Notes: generated by a model from the sequence alone, not told the origin. A DNA stretch of 64,000 nt from Trichobilharzia regenti (GCA_944472135.2 OX235262.1:55586440-55650439), one strand, 5' to 3'; positions 46,510 to 59,094 are shown, numbered from the stretch's first letter. Program-made: numbers and translations.

Positions 46510-47610
46510 CCCTAATTCAATGGCCTTATTCAACAGCTGTATGACAACGGCACATGTCAAGTAATCCACAACGGAAAACTCAGTGAGGCGTTTTGAGTAA
46601 ACACAGGAGTCAGACACTGGCTTATTATCACCAATGATATTCCTAATTGTGGTGAACTGACTGGATTATGCGTCAGACAGTGGGAAACGAGAAGACGGGA
46701 TACCCTGGACCGATGTGAAGAACCTAGAAGACCTGGATTTCGCGCGTGGATGATTTATGTTTGATGTCACTGTCACAAAGTCGAAGACTTACAAGCGAAA
46801 ACCGACAAACTGGTCGAAGAAGCAGCCGACGAAGAAAGGACTCCAGGTGAACATAGACAAAACGGAGATTATGAAAAAAACCAACCAACAACAACAACGG
46901 CAACATCCAACGCCAATCACTATCAACGGGAGTGATTTGAAAGAGATTACTTCATTCACTTATCTAGGGAGCATTGTTTCAACTACAGGCAGTCGGAACG
47001 GACTAGGATGTCAAATCGAGAATCGGGAGAGCGAGAAACACGTTCATCAACCTGAAAACAATCTGGAAATCATCGTCACCCAGCATCAACGACAAAATTC
47101 GGTCGGATTTTTAATACAAGTGACAGTGAGTTCTTCTATACGGATCCGATCAGAAACTTGGTGGGCGGGTCACAAAGAATATTTCCAACAGCCTGTTTCA
47201 GACCTATATCAACAACTGTCTTCGCTCCATACTGAAGATCGGATGGCCGGGTCGGAAAGAATCACCAACAAGAAACTATGAGGGCAAACAAAGCAATAAC
47301 CAATCACCAACCAACAGATTTGCAGGAGAAAGTGGAGATGGATCGGACACTCGCTGAGGAGGTCACTGGGTGACATCGCGCGCGTCAGGCCATTGCTCGA
47401 GTGGAACCAGGCCGAAAGGGATGTGGCGAGTGGAACGTCAGTGCAAGGGTGACATGGAGGAGATCGTGTGAAGAGGAGTTGAAATAGTATGAACTAACAT
47501 GATGCAGGTGAAAAGCACAGCAGAAGACAGAAGCAAGTGGAGACGTGCAGCTAAAGTCCTATGTTCCACCAGGAACCCAAGGGAATAATATTAATAAAAA
47601 ATGTTGCGTG
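46510..47610 (+). mobile_element. RTE-clade LINE, RT to 3' end, defective
   Basis: RT blocks appear in changing frames, including [16 protein letters not shown] and [17 protein letters not shown] (46757-47000). The catalytic Asp motif reads FARG. The C-terminal part ERITNKKL and the 3' tail aagtcctatgttccaccagg follow. Confidence 0.8.
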
Positions 47611-47694
47611 TGATAAAATACTAGCCGATAATACTGGCTGGCATTTGTGTAAAATACCCGCAAATTATTAGAGGAGTAGAACTCATAGGTTGAT

Positions 47695-47890
47695 AGATCC
47701 CATTCAGTGCCTAAATGGTAATTTCTTCGCCTCATAACTAACTTTAAGGTCCTGTGTTCAGTTCCTTAAGGGATCATGAATTTGTACTTCAGAGTCGTTG
47801 CAAAACTAGTCAGAAACACCTGTCGGGTACCATATGATTTCCATTGGTTGTCTAAGTAGTGTCAATTCGTTATGACACCTGATCAATATT
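47695..47890 (+). repeat. Family A fragment, strongly degenerate
   Basis: The order cctgtgttcagttcctt (box B-like), then cagaaacacctgtcgggtac, recalls the family A head and hammerhead. Confidence 0.4.
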
Positions 47891-48489
47891 ATCTGCCAGA
47901 AAAAAATACACTAGCCGATGATTTTAGCTCAAATCAACGTTGAATGAATAAATTCTACACGGGTTTACTACCAGCTGATATTAAACAGCATGATTCAGTT
48001 CCTAATGAGTACTATTCATGAATTAGTGTGGCTGGTAAAAAGTCATAAAAATAAGTTTGATGCCTGCTACAATTGTCAATATTAAACACATTCAGTGATA
48101 AATGTGTGAATACAAATTTTTAAAAAAGATTGTAATGTAAAGAGTTAATCTCCCTAAAGTCACCTAGAAAGCTATTAGGCAACCTTCTGAAAATTCGTAC
48201 TTATTATAATATTCTCAACTATCCCTTTCAAGCCGAAACCACCAGTGTAACTATGAAGCTGTGCGATACATCCAAACACTAGGCATCACAGTTTTGTGTT
48301 CCTTTGACTAAGTAATCATATCTCAGACTTAACAAACAGAATTCCATGTAGACTTGAGGCTAAACATTTGGTTGACTACTATCTAATGGTTGCTTCATAA
48401 ATCTTAAGATGTCTTTCATTTAATCATCCAGCTGTTCGATCTACAAGTGAATTGTATTAGGGTTATATTAAGAATTAAAATTCTTCAAT

Positions 48490-49720
48490 GGCTTGTAAAT
48501 ATGAATAAAGCAAGAACAAGAGTTTATGAAGAATAAAATGGTACCATCATTGCTTATTTCCTTGGCTTCTCCTCAGCTGCTTACAGCCCAAAGTCATTAT
48601 TCAGCTTATCTACAGAAACAATTTTACAATATCTGCACAGAGTTCATTTTTAAACAAAAATCAATCAATATATGCATACAACGCTAATAATAATAATAAT
48701 CACTTTATTCCTACCAATAATCATCCACAATGGAAACTTTCGGAGTTACGTAATCAGATGAATGAAAGGATGTCAACATCCAGTTATCAGGGCAAAGAAA
48801 GACTGAAAAGCGCCGCTATTTCCTCAACGCATCAATCGGGTTTCAGGCACGTGATGTAGATTGCTTTGGCAAACTTAAAGAGAATCGAACTCTTTAACCT
48901 ACTGATAATTTGAACGATCTTGAGACGTCCATCTGATGACCCGCGTCGAGGAGATGCCTGTCGATAGCACTGTTGAAAGCATTTGTTTCCTTAGGACATA
49001 GGCTTTTTGGTACATTTTTAGAAAATCGGAGGTATGGCCTTCTTCCTGTTCTTCCAATGTAACTGCTCCCTTAGATACATGTAAATTTCTGTATTCAGTT
49101 TTGATTAACATGAGAAGGATATCTATCGATTTTTGACTGCAACAAAGACCAAGTTGGTCGATAGACGGGAACGAGCCTAGCCGCAGGATAGGCTCTGGCT
49201 AGGGAGATACTCAATCTTCTGTTGACCTTAGCTGCAATGTTTTGCCTTTATAATCAAGTTGAATGTAGATCCGCTTTTTCTCCACTGTGATTTGTTTGAC
49301 ATTTGAAACTTCAGATCTTCCTCACTTGAATTTTTGAAGGTAACCATTGCTCTTCAACATCTTTTCAAGAAACACAAATTCTTCCTCTAACTTCTCTATA
49401 GAGTAAAATCTCCTAGCTGTAGAGTATAGAGTCTTGACCAGTCCATGTTTAAAGCTATTTGGACAAAACTAAGTGGACTGCTCATAGCTACTTCATCTAT
49501 TTGGTGGTAAAGAGTGTTATCAAATTGGAATTTCACATGCATGGTACACATTAGCGTTAGGCGTTTCAATTCCTGCTTTGGGAGCGGCAGATGAGCAGAC
49601 TACTGATGAATGATCTCAATAGTTTCATTGATTGGAATCATTGTGAACAAGGAGGTTGCATCAAATAACACCATGAACTTATTTAAATTGTTCATGTCGT
49701 TCACATTTTCAGCGAAATGA
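48490..49720 (-). mobile_element. Penelope-like family 2, RT piece, GIY-YIG and 3' UTR
   Basis: The minus strand near 49700-49500 reads KFMVLFDATSLFTMIPINET and LPLPKQELKRLTLMCTMHVK, which are RT blocks. The GIY-YIG part (49110-48850) and 3' UTR (48690-48495) mirror 44661-45375. Several stops are present. Confidence 0.7.
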
Positions 49721-49724
49721 AATT

Positions 49725-50120
49725 ATTCTTTTTTGGTGTGCGCGGCTAGCCATGACAAGGTCTTCATACACAACATTTATTTATATGCGATAATAAATAC
49801 ACTACAAAGTGTATTGGAGATACTTAAAAATGAGCAAACTGATGCGCATTGACCAGATTAACATACTTTTAATTTATTCTACATAGAAGTAACAGACTAC
49901 TTATGATCTTATTTCCAGTATATATCCCTTCCCATCAACATCTATTGGGTTCCAGTATATATGTAAAAAGATAATCAAAACTGAAACGGAATAAAAAATG
50001 AAGCAAACGTACTGACCTTGCATTACATTAATAGTAAAAAATTACACACACAACTAGACTCCACTACGAAATCGTTAAACATATTTTAGTTTATGGAATA
50101 ATACATTCTAGGGCATTTTT
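49725..50120. other. Stretch without recognised features
   Basis: Nothing recognised. Confidence 0.45.
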
Positions 50121-50124
50121 TCTT

Positions 50125-50355
50125 TGCCTTCCATAAGAAACAAGGAACTTAGAGCTTTGGAAGGGTCTGTAGCTTTGATGATGATTTTTTACAGGATGGA
50201 ATTCCTAGTCCCATGTCTAACTCTCCTCCCGCTTAACTGAGCCTGTTATTAGCCGGTAAACTAGGCGAGGTTTACAAGTGTGTCGGTCAGGAATCGAACC
50301 GAAAAACCACATGTGTAGATGGTAATCATTCTACGAGTGACCAACTGACACAAAA
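50125..50355 (-). repeat. tRNA-headed repeat D
   Basis: On the minus strand a tRNA-like head with box B ggttcgattcc (about 50300) is followed by aaacctcgcctagttta, similar to the RTE 5' region at 21443. A related copy lies at 57545-57725. Confidence 0.55.
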
Positions 50356-50359
50356 AACG

Positions 50360-51040
50360 TTATTATAAAGTCTATCAAAGTACATTTCTCGCTTCATAAA
50401 AGTAAATTTATTCTCCTGACTAAATCCAGCCTCTTTCATCTCCACATTTTAAATAATTATGATTGAAACAAAATACTGAAGTGGAAATAAAAATTAAGCT
50501 GATTATCTAGAGTTATCATTTTTTTCTTTTTGTTTTTATTCAGTTAAATAAATAATTTATAGTTGTTATGGTAACCATTGTTTTAAAGTAAGCTGACTGA
50601 AATATTGCGCAAAAAACAGGTCTATCTATTTCTCCCCTAAATTATATTATACATTTTGGAATTGCCGGCAAAAGTTTTAAATGGAATTGTATTTCCCTTT
50701 AAATAATTGATTGTAGTTTTTAAAAAAAGAGGCGCTTATTTTACCTATGAACTAAAATCGTTTATTAGTATTCCAATAATTTAATGAGAGACTAAAGGAT
50801 TTCGGTGAGAAAAATTTATAACTTGCCAATATGATTGAAGTTATGTTTGGTTGATGAGTAGTGTTATCTGCTTATTATGACTTATTCCTGTATTTCATTC
50901 ATCCGTTACTATATATAACGAAGCTGAAGTTAACGTAATTTTTTTTTTTTTTTTTTTTTCTTTTGAGATTCATTGGCAGTTTGCCAGAAGGTCAGAATCG
51001 TTTCTCTAACGATGACGAATACATACATTTATATATACAT
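50360..51040. other. AT-rich stretch with a 21-T run
   Basis: T run at 50939-50959. No gene was seen. Confidence 0.5.
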
Positions 51041-51044
51041 ATAT

Positions 51045-51215
51045 ATGTTCCTTCACGTTCCCCAGTGGAACATAGAGCCTCAAGCTAGTGGCTTGAAGCT
51101 TCGATAGCAGTGTTTATTTTTATGGGATAGGGTTGCTGGCTTCATGCCCAACCTTTCCTCTCTGCCAGCACTATTTCTGGCTTAGCGAGGTAAAGGAATG
51201 CGTTGTCGGCCGGGG
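51045..51215 (-). repeat. tRNA-headed SINE with RTE-type tail, head truncated
   Basis: On the minus strand: part of box B, the body ggaaaggttgggcatgaagc, and a tail cttgaggctctatgttccac ending near 51050. Confidence 0.7.
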
Positions 51216-51219
51216 ATAT

Positions 51220-52110
51220 CATCATAAGTTCCATCCGCCAGTAGTTGAATCGATGCTTCCCAAGTGGGTAGGTAGGTAGGTAGGTAAAGGAGGTTGCTTT
51301 CATAAGATTTCGCCAATTTATGCTGATTGTTGTCTATTGTTGTTGACGCTAGCCAGAAATCTTCATCACCTCTGTTTTCTCTATGTTCACCTGAAGTCCT
51401 ATCTTCTCTGGATGCTTCTTCTGCCAAATTGTTGCTTTTCACTTGCATATCTTCCAGTTTGTGGGAAATCAGACATTTATGTGGGTCCATTGTGTGCCTC
51501 TCTCCTCGTTGCTCGCTCTCTGTCGCATTATCCAGTCTATTGCAATCAAGAAAATCATTGCAGATGGTAGCCAACCAGCCATCCTTGTCTTACTCCCGTC
51601 TTCACTCCAAAGGACTCAGTGAATTTCCTGTTGTGGATTACTTGGCATGAAGCATTGTCGTAAAACTGCTGGATGAGTTGTATAATTGTTGGCGGCACCC
51701 CGTAGTAACAAAATAGTTTCCTAATCACCTCTTGATCGACGCTGTCCAAGGCGTTTGCAAAGTCGATGAAGTTCAGTGAGGTAGAGAGGTGACTGCCATT
51801 CTAATCTCCGTTCAATGATTATACGTAGTGATGCTATTTTATCGATACATGAATTGTTTTTCCTGAATGCAGTCTGTTCCACTTGAAGTTTTTGCATCCG
51901 GATGATGTGGCTTAGCATTTTGCTTGAGACATACAGGAGCATAATGCCAAGCCAGTTCTTCCACTGACTTAAGTCTCCTTTCCTTGGCAGTTTGAATAAG
52001 CGACATTTCCTCCAATCAGCAGATACCTTTGACTCTTTCCGCACTTTCTCAACTAGTGCTGTCGTCATGTTTAAAATCCGGATTTTATTCTTCACGCTTA
52101 ATGCTGTTGA
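51220..52110 (-). mobile_element. RTE-clade LINE, RT region, defective
   Basis: Frames include VSADWRKCRLFKLPRKGDLS (52050-51980), [20 protein letters not shown] (51749 on) and SFGVKTGVRQGW. A TAGG-type tandem (51265-51288) sits in the SFTYLGS region, as in the 36.4 kb copy. The 3' part is missing. Confidence 0.8.
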
Positions 52111-52114
52111 TCTC

Positions 52115-52650
52115 AGCAGTTTGTTGATGTCAACACTTCACACTTATACATAAATACTGATAGAGCGGATGTCCATTTTTAAATTTTCATAGAAGATTTA
52201 CTTTAGTTATTTGACTTTAATTGAAAAAATGATTACGCATAACCTGCTGCTTTGTATTTTTGCAAATATATATATATATACTCATCAAATTAATAACACT
52301 AAGCTATTAGCCTAAATTATTATTCCAGGTGACTTAACTACCTCATAACCAAATTCATTTGTCCTCTATACGCATAGCTCAGCAGGAAACAGATAAATAG
52401 GTCGATTATCAAATAAAAAGTAAATAATTTGAAATTCAATTTTGAAAAAAAAGAATTTATGCATTCAAAAGTTCACTTAATCATTTTGCAATTATTTATT
52501 TGCATTTCATTTGTTTTGGATAAATATTATTGACGAATAATTGGTTCGAGAGATGACGAGATTAGTAAAGTGAACGTCCATGTCGTAATTTCTACAGTGG
52601 TGTACATTACCTCCAAACTTATTCAACCCAATGTCTTTTATTAGCCTAAG
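52115..52650. other. AT-rich stretch without recognised features
   Basis: A short TA run lies at 52267-52280. Otherwise nothing was recognised. Confidence 0.45.
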
Positions 52651-52654
52651 CAGT

Positions 52655-53560
52655 GTTGTTTCAACTACAGGCAGTGGTACAGATGAGAATACCAATAACC
52701 AGCCAGGATTGGAAAAGTTAGGTGGGCCTTCATTATTCTTAAGTCAATGTGAAAATCCGCAGGTCGGGTGTGAGGACAAATACTCGCCGAAGACACTGGC
52801 TAGTGGTCACCTTCTTCTTTCATGAATTGGCAGAAGTTCGAATTCATGGGTTGTCTGTTGGGTTAGGTCCCAGTGGCTTAATGGTTTACGAGCTCACCTA
52901 GTAACCAGAAGGTCCTGGGTACGAACACCAGTGTGTGTGCGTACTGCTAGGCTAGCGAAACAACTGTCCAGTGCTCCCAGGTTTTTCGGGGTTTTCTAAC
53001 CATTGTCAGCTCATGATGAAAACCTGTAACCAATCAATCAAATTCTTACAAACCAATATTTGAAAAGCTGCTTTACTCAACATAAGAAAAACAAGATCTT
53101 GACTTTCAGCACTGATGACAACTTAGTGCTTTAGAGATTTGGTAAACAATTCACGGAAAGCATTTCCAACAGACTGTTGGAAGCTTTCATCAACAGCTGC
53201 CTTCTCATTGTTATTGAAGATCAGACGGTCTGTCATAAGTGACAAGTAAAGATGAACTCTGGCAGATAACTAGCCAACCAATAAGCTATCACCTAACAAA
53301 TGAGCAGAAGGGGATTGAGACGGATTAGGCAGTCACTGAAGAGACCGTTGAGTGATATTTCGTGCCAAGTAGACACTTGCGTGGAACTCAAATGGAAGGA
53401 GACAAGTTGATATTCTATCCACGGGTGTCACGAAGTAGATGGCGTAAGAAAGAAAGAGAATTTCTTAGGAAATAAGTAAGCAAGCGGAAAAGACTGCAAA
53501 GAACAGACTGAAATAACAATGTGCTGTTGGAGCCCTATGTTATCGCAACTCAATAAGCCA
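52655..53560 (+). mobile_element. RTE LINE fragment split by a family A repeat
   Basis: RTE sequence at 52655-52750 (ttgtttcaactacaggcag) resumes at about 53085 (aacagactgttgga) and continues toward a diverged 3' end (gttggagccctatgttat near 53530). The gap is occupied by a family A element. Confidence 0.6.
52755..53075 (+). repeat. Family A repeat inserted in an RTE copy
   Basis: Body (gtgtgaggacaaatactcgcc), tRNA-like head (ggtcccagtggcttaatgg, box B-like gggtacgaacacc), and tail. The hammerhead has lost CTGAAGAG but keeps cgaaacaactgtccag. Confidence 0.7.
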
Positions 53561-53564
53561 GTAA

Positions 53565-54140
53565 AATACACAGACATCTATATAAATTGCTGTCACCGCA
53601 GCAATGAAATATTTGAAAAGACGGTTTCAATATGGAAACCGCTTATAATCAAATAACCACTAAACTAAGTGCTAATTTTGGACATTACAGGCCAGTATTA
53701 TTTATTCTTTTGGAGGTTTATGAGTGTTGAATCTTTGTAATCAGTAGAAAATGTTATTTATACGAGAAATAAAATTAAAACTCCTCTGCTAAACATGATA
53801 TTTCACTATTCTGTTAAGTGATACATGCACAAGAACAGTTTGATGATGTTTTCCCACATGGTCGTATATAGCTCACAAATATATTAGATAAACAATTATT
53901 ACTGCCCTTCGAGACCAATTTTCTGTTTTAGTGTAGTAGAAACCTGAAGATACATCATTCCTGCTTCATTGCAAAGTGGATAAACTATCAGCCAAAACAG
54001 GTGGGATATTAAAAGCCGGATTCATCCCGTTTTATAACTGTCTGTTGGATGCAGTTGCACACATCTTTATTCTCCATTTTAAGGCCTCTACACAACAAAC
54101 CAACTTGATTTTTAAGTAATGCAGAAGTGATGTTTCGTCA
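53565..54140. other. Stretch without recognised features
   Basis: Nothing recognised. Confidence 0.45.
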
Positions 54141-54147
54141 GTAAACA

Positions 54148-54325
54148 ACAGTGGTTAGGACTCTCGCCGACCATGCACATGGTCCGGGGATCGAGCCCTC
54201 TCCGACGCACACCTGATATCTATGGTCGGCCTGCAAAATCTGGGCTACCGACATCCACGCTGAAAATTCCATACTTGTACCCAAAAATACAGTGTGGAAT
54301 CAAGCTGTAATCAAAAATAAAAAAA
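54148..54325 (+). repeat. tRNA-headed SINE with CR1-like 3' tail
   Basis: Head ggttaggactctcgccgacc, then acacctgatatctatgg and the tail cgctgaaaattccatac to ggaatcaagc. It is the same type as 10474-10662 and lies tail-to-tail with the CR1-like LINE beginning at 54345. Confidence 0.75.
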
Positions 54326-54344
54326 ATAGTTGCCATTGTATAGA

Positions 54345-55270
54345 GTTATTAATCTACTTTATTCCAAAACAGTACTTGTAATACAGAACGGAATTCTCAG
54401 CATTTGTCACAATATTGCATCTGATTTACTTAAAATATAAATAAAATTAAAAATTAAAACAAAAGTAACCAGAGGAATTTGTCCACGTTTACGATATAAA
54501 GTCGAAAATATCCGAAGCACGAATTGAGATTATTAAATATTAATAATAATAATAACAGTGAGTTTGTTTCAAACAGTATTGTCGATTCAGCTTGAAAATT
54601 TTAGCATGTTACTATAGCGTTTTGAATCTAATGTTCTGTTGATGTAGTATAGTGAGGGGAAATACAAAATTAACAGTTCTAACACAGCTTAAATTATGTT
54701 CACATTTATGAAAAAAAATAAACAAAAAAAATGAGAGGATTATAAATATAAGAAACACAATAGCAATAAAGTTTGATGTTGTTAGGGTGGGGGAAATGGC
54801 TTATTTAATAGTGCAAAGAAGGTCAGTTAGTTCATGCTTAACACTATTTTCATCACATAAAGTTCGTGCCAAATATGGTATGGTGGAATTTTCATACTTA
54901 AACGTACGTACATAAAGTCTTCTGAAAAGACTTCTTGTTTTACCCGAGGACATGAGACAAGGTTGGAGCTGTGGGTAAAAGGGATGCTCACTGTCTGACA
55001 AAATGCCTTTAGCAAATTTATTGTATGACATCAAGTGCTTATCAATAAGAATTGTCAACGATATGGTCCAATGGGATACCCCTCGCTTTACTGACTGACA
55101 GTCTTTAGAGTTCTACGATGTATGACATAGTCTGTTTTAAGCAATGCTGGAAAGAATAAGGGTGAACAGTAAAGAAGAATAGGTAAGATACGCGAGCTGA
55201 CGAACTGTAACAAGAGGAGTGGTTGGGTTATGCCTGAGTGCCTTAACTTCTTAATGTAAAAAATCAGACG
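54345..55270 (-). mobile_element. CR1-like LINE 3' end
   Basis: The minus frame 55058-54801 reads MTILIDKHLMSYNKFAKGIL and [15 protein letters not shown]; upstream (55230-55080) VSSRILPILLYCSPLFFPAL resembles the late RT/thumb region. The 3' UTR end (ctgagaattccg to ggaataaag) is at 54410-54350. It is homologous to 30790-31895. Confidence 0.7.
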
Positions 55271-55274
55271 AAAT

Positions 55275-55555
55275 ATTTTTTTTACAAATCGCTAAGATAT
55301 ACCTTTACTCATTATTTATTGCTAGGCAATATCATCAAATCAAATCGTCAAGACAAAAGTGAGACATTGTCAAACAAACCTGTTTGTATCAGTGATAATT
55401 TCGATTTTACTTATGACCTTATCTAGATTATTCAAATATATTAAATTGTTTATAAGACTGGGTCACTTAAAAGTACGCACTAATACGTAATTTTAGAGTT
55501 TTTTCAAATAATTTAATATATTTTTTTACAATTAAAACAATATACTTTAAAAGAA
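55275..55555. other. AT-rich stretch without recognised features
   Basis: Nothing recognised. Confidence 0.45.
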
Positions 55556-55559
55556 AATC

Positions 55560-56880
55560 AAATGTTTCATTTTTGGCATAATCATTGTATAGATGGATGC
55601 ACTGAGTTGCTTGAGTTCATTAAAACAAATAGATAGAACTCATAAAATTATGCCTTACAACATACTTTCAATTTAATACTCAAATATATGAGCAAATAAA
55701 GGGAGCACCAATGGGATCGCCCATATCAGGATTAATAGCTGAAGCCGTTATGCAAAGATTAGAATTAATAGCTCTACCTATAATTAAACCGAAAATCTGG
55801 GTACGTTACGTTGATGATACATTTGTAATAATTAAGAGAAATGATTTAGAATATACCCATAAATTAATAAACAACATATTTGAAGACATCAAATTCACAA
55901 GAGAAGAAGAGTTAGATAACAAAATCCCATTTTTAGATGTCTTAATCAGGAGAACCAACACAGGAAATTTAGAAACACAAGTATACAGAAAGTCAACGCA
56001 CACAGATCAAATACTCAACTATACTAGCAACAATCCAATTACTCACAAAAGAAACTGTGTGCAGACATTGTTTAGAAGAATTCAAACACATTGTAGCACA
56101 CCAGAGTTGAAAAGAATGGAAGAAAGATACTTACAAACGGTGTTCAAGAAGAATGGTTATCCAAAAAATTTCATCAAAAAGTGTTTAAAATCGAATGAAA
56201 GCACCAACAAAGAACCATCACCAAAGACCAAAAAGCAATTCATCCTACCATATATCAGAAACATCTCTGAAATAACGGCTAGAATAATGAAACCGTTTGA
56301 TATAGATGTAGCACACAAACCAGCTGAATCGCTTAATTCTATCTTATGCAAACCAAAAGATCCGATAGAAAAGGGAGATAAAATTAACACCATTTACAAA
56401 ATAAATTGTGTGAACTGTAACAAACATTACATCGGCCAAAGTGGGCGTCCCCTTCGAATAAGAATCCAGGAACACAAATCAGCCGTGAAAAGACATGATA
56501 TAAATTCTTTAGTATCAATACATTCAGACGATCATGGACATCAATTTGATTGGGATAATGTCAAAATCTTAAACAGAGGAAACACCAAATGTGCCAGAGA
56601 ATTCCTAGAAGCCTGGTACTCAAATGAAAACGCAATTAATAAACACGTTAATATAGATGAAATATACCAACTAATAAGAAGTAAATCAGGTGATCAGAAA
56701 GTTTAAAATCCCAATCAATAGAAAACGGTCAATAAATATCTAAAGATGGTTACCGGGAGACTCATGAAGAAATTTAAATCATTTCACTTTATCCTAAATA
56801 CTGCGCTGAAGATGTCGTCCAGAAAGACGATGAAAGCTCCGCAATTAAACCAAGGAGCTCAGAGAACACTATCAATTCCA
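55560..56880 (+). mobile_element. Penelope-like family 1, open RT/GIY-YIG frame
   Basis: The frame is open from 55633 to the stop at 56704-56706. RT block: LTTYFQFNTQIYEQIKGAPM, GSPISGLIAEAVMQRLELIA; catalytic YVDD near 55807-55818; IPFLDVLI block; then a linker. The GIY-YIG endonuclease has INCVNCNKHYIGQSGRPLRI (56402 on), REFLEAW and the C-terminal region. Penelope-like RT with GIY-YIG mediates target-primed insertion. The RT N-terminus is missing, so the copy is 5' truncated, but no stop breaks the rest. It ends in a hammerhead-like motif. Confidence 0.85.
56806..56862 (+). ncRNA. Hammerhead-like motif at Penelope family 1 3' end
   Basis: The core CTGAAGA is at 56806-56812; helix II has 6 bp (GTCGTC with GACGAT and loop CAGAAA); GAAA at 56832-56835; helix III AGCTCC (56835-56840) with GGAGCT (56854-56859); C17 at 56860. 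No helix I partner is visible nearby. Hammerheads in Penelope-like elements are established; this copy is a candidate. Confidence 0.6.
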
Positions 56881-57239
56881 TACTAATAAATCTCTTTTCT
56901 TTCATCTAATTCTTCTTCTCCGGTATACAACAGGTTTTGGGCTTCATTCTTAATCAATATCATTTTTCAAGTCAAGACTTATTCCAGTTCATCTAAACAT
57001 TTCTGACACAGTATTCTTTCATCTAACTTAGGAATACTTTGTCATCACTGAACCCCTTTATCTTAATGACCATTTCTTTTTCGGGAAAACATTGGACGAG
57101 TTTAACATGAGGTTATTTCTCCGTTTATCCTAGTAGACGCCTTCAAAATTAGGAAGCTTCATGTCATATAAAGACTGAAAAGCAGAAAAGTTTTGTGATT
57201 TTAAATCTTACAGCTTTGTCAAACAAGTATAGCATATGA

Positions 57240-57370
57240 AAACATCTCCTTTCAATTTCGATCACGAATTAATTTCAATTAGAGGTACACTGACAGTCAG
57301 GGAGTAGTGGACACCTGTTTCGTTCTTGCTTGAGACTTTTCATCAATGCGTATCCATCTGGAGTGATATT
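57240..57370 (-). repeat. Family A fragment
   Basis: Complement of a tail and hammerhead remnant (gtttcgttcttgcttgagac near 57322). Confidence 0.5.
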
Positions 57371-57544
57371 TAAATTATTTTCTGAAGTTAAGCATGTCTA
57401 ACCAGCGGGATCATATCTTAAGAAATATTGTGAAATTGTTCTTTTAGTCATGATGCTGAAGAATTCTCATTAACCACTTTCTTGATATTTTTGGTTCGTT
57501 TTTCCTTTGTCTGCATTCTAAGTGGAAAATAAGGGTTTCAGTAT

Positions 57545-57725
57545 TATTAGTGTCATTTTTTGAGGGGTAAAACTGCAACCCTTATGGCCAACTCCCCTTT
57601 TTCGAGGATTACCATCAGCTAGCAAATCAGGTGAGGTTTAGCAGTGAGTCAGTCAGGAATCCAAACCCAGACCTCAAGAGTGATTGACGAACATCCTACC
57701 ATTGAATCATCGACACCCCAAGTCA
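57545..57725 (-). repeat. tRNA-headed repeat D
   Basis: Minus strand: head ggggtgtcgatgattcaatg with box B-like gggtttggattcc, then aaacctcacctgattt. Related to 50125-50355. Confidence 0.5.
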
Positions 57726-57919
57726 ACTGCTCCCAGGGAGAATCGAACGCTCGGCTCCCATTTTAAGAGATCTTTACTTTACCAATGTGATATGAAGACC
57801 ATCATTTTTGCCGGAACGCTTTTATGGGTATTCATTCGGGTCATTTAATGACCTAATTGGCTAGTTTGGGTTTTTATGAAGTAAATTACTTCCAACCTTT
57901 ACTGTATTCAGTTTTAAAG

Positions 57920-58700
57920 TAAACTATACTAATACATAAATCGGGTGACAATAGGATCACTAATGTCTTCAGAAGCAGTAGACATATTTATGGATAGTTA
58001 GGGAGATGAAGCTCTTCAAATGTTTAATGCTACTCCTTGGTTATTATGCAGGTATGTGGATGACACATTCACTATGTTGAAATTTGAACATATCCCTTAG
58101 TAATTCACACATAAAAATTCAGTTGTAGATACAATCTAGCTCACCTTTGAGTCAGAAAATGAGAAGAGTTATATAGCTATACCAGAGTGTAAAACAAAAC
58201 GGAACCAAAATGCAGGACTAGATATTCACATTTATAGGACACCGTTACATTCTAAAAAAAATACTTAGACTTTGATTTATACCGCCCGAAATCGGTGACG
58301 GTAGGCTCAGTTAAGCGTTTATTTAATCGAATCAAGTGCCTAACAATTAAGTCAAGAAATGTAAATAATAAAGCTGAACATATAGTGAAAAACTTCACTA
58401 GTGAATAACTTCCCACCAGACATTACTCTATAATGGGGAATTCGAAGACTCGATAATACTGCCATACAAAGGAGGAACTTTAGAGACCCTAACCAGGATT
58501 CTTAAAAAGGCTGGAGTTAATGTGACATTTAAATCAGGACCGGATAGGTCTAAAGAAGGAAAATAATTGAACCTGCTAAGTTAAATAATCTAGAAAAAAG
58601 CTCGACTACTGCATTGCATTCATTTGCATTTAGTCACATAGTAAGTAAAGTGGAACAGGGTGAAAGTATTAAAAAATAATATAATTTGGTTGAAAAAGAG
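57920..58700 (+). mobile_element. Penelope-like RT fragment, another family
   Basis: Frames give SSEAVDIFMDS, WLLCRYVDDTFTMLKFEHIP (YVDD intact), TKRNQNAGLDIHIYRTP and AEHIVKNFTS with ILPYKGGTLETLTRI. Frameshifts and stops divide it. This is a different RT from family 1. Confidence 0.7.
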
Positions 58701-58704
58701 GTTG

Positions 58705-59090
58705 ATTACAAAGTGTTTGTTAACCGAAACTGTACGAAGCAGGGGCTACAGGGATGATGCGTCGCTTATGCTCGATAAATATAAAAAATTACAGTACGGA
58801 ACATGGGTGCCGGTAAAAGAAGCCATGTGAATACACTGAAACGATTGTAAACGATAAACTGAACTGAAAACGTTTTTCATTTATTAATATTATATCACCG
58901 TTTGTTATATCCAATAATATCTGATATGGAAGTATGTTGTATATACCACAGTATTAAAATTCTACTCTTACACTATTTATTGGTCGTCATGATTAACACT
59001 CGTTGATATCTAATTCATTAAAAATGGGAAATTAAATTAGTCCATTGGATACATATTAATCCTACATGAATGAACATAAACTGAATTCAT
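58705..59090. other. Stretch without recognised features
   Basis: A short frame (YRDDASLMLDKYKKLQYGTW, 58750 on) is not identified; the rest is AT-rich. Confidence 0.4.
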
Positions 59091-59094
59091 GTGT

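Noticed and set aside
48899..49111. 70-codon frame shared with 44.8 kb (TLEEQ...GHTS), suggesting a conserved small protein
   Set aside because: The overlapping frame encodes the GIY-YIG region (IGRT...), so this frame is a shadow kept by the copy relationship.
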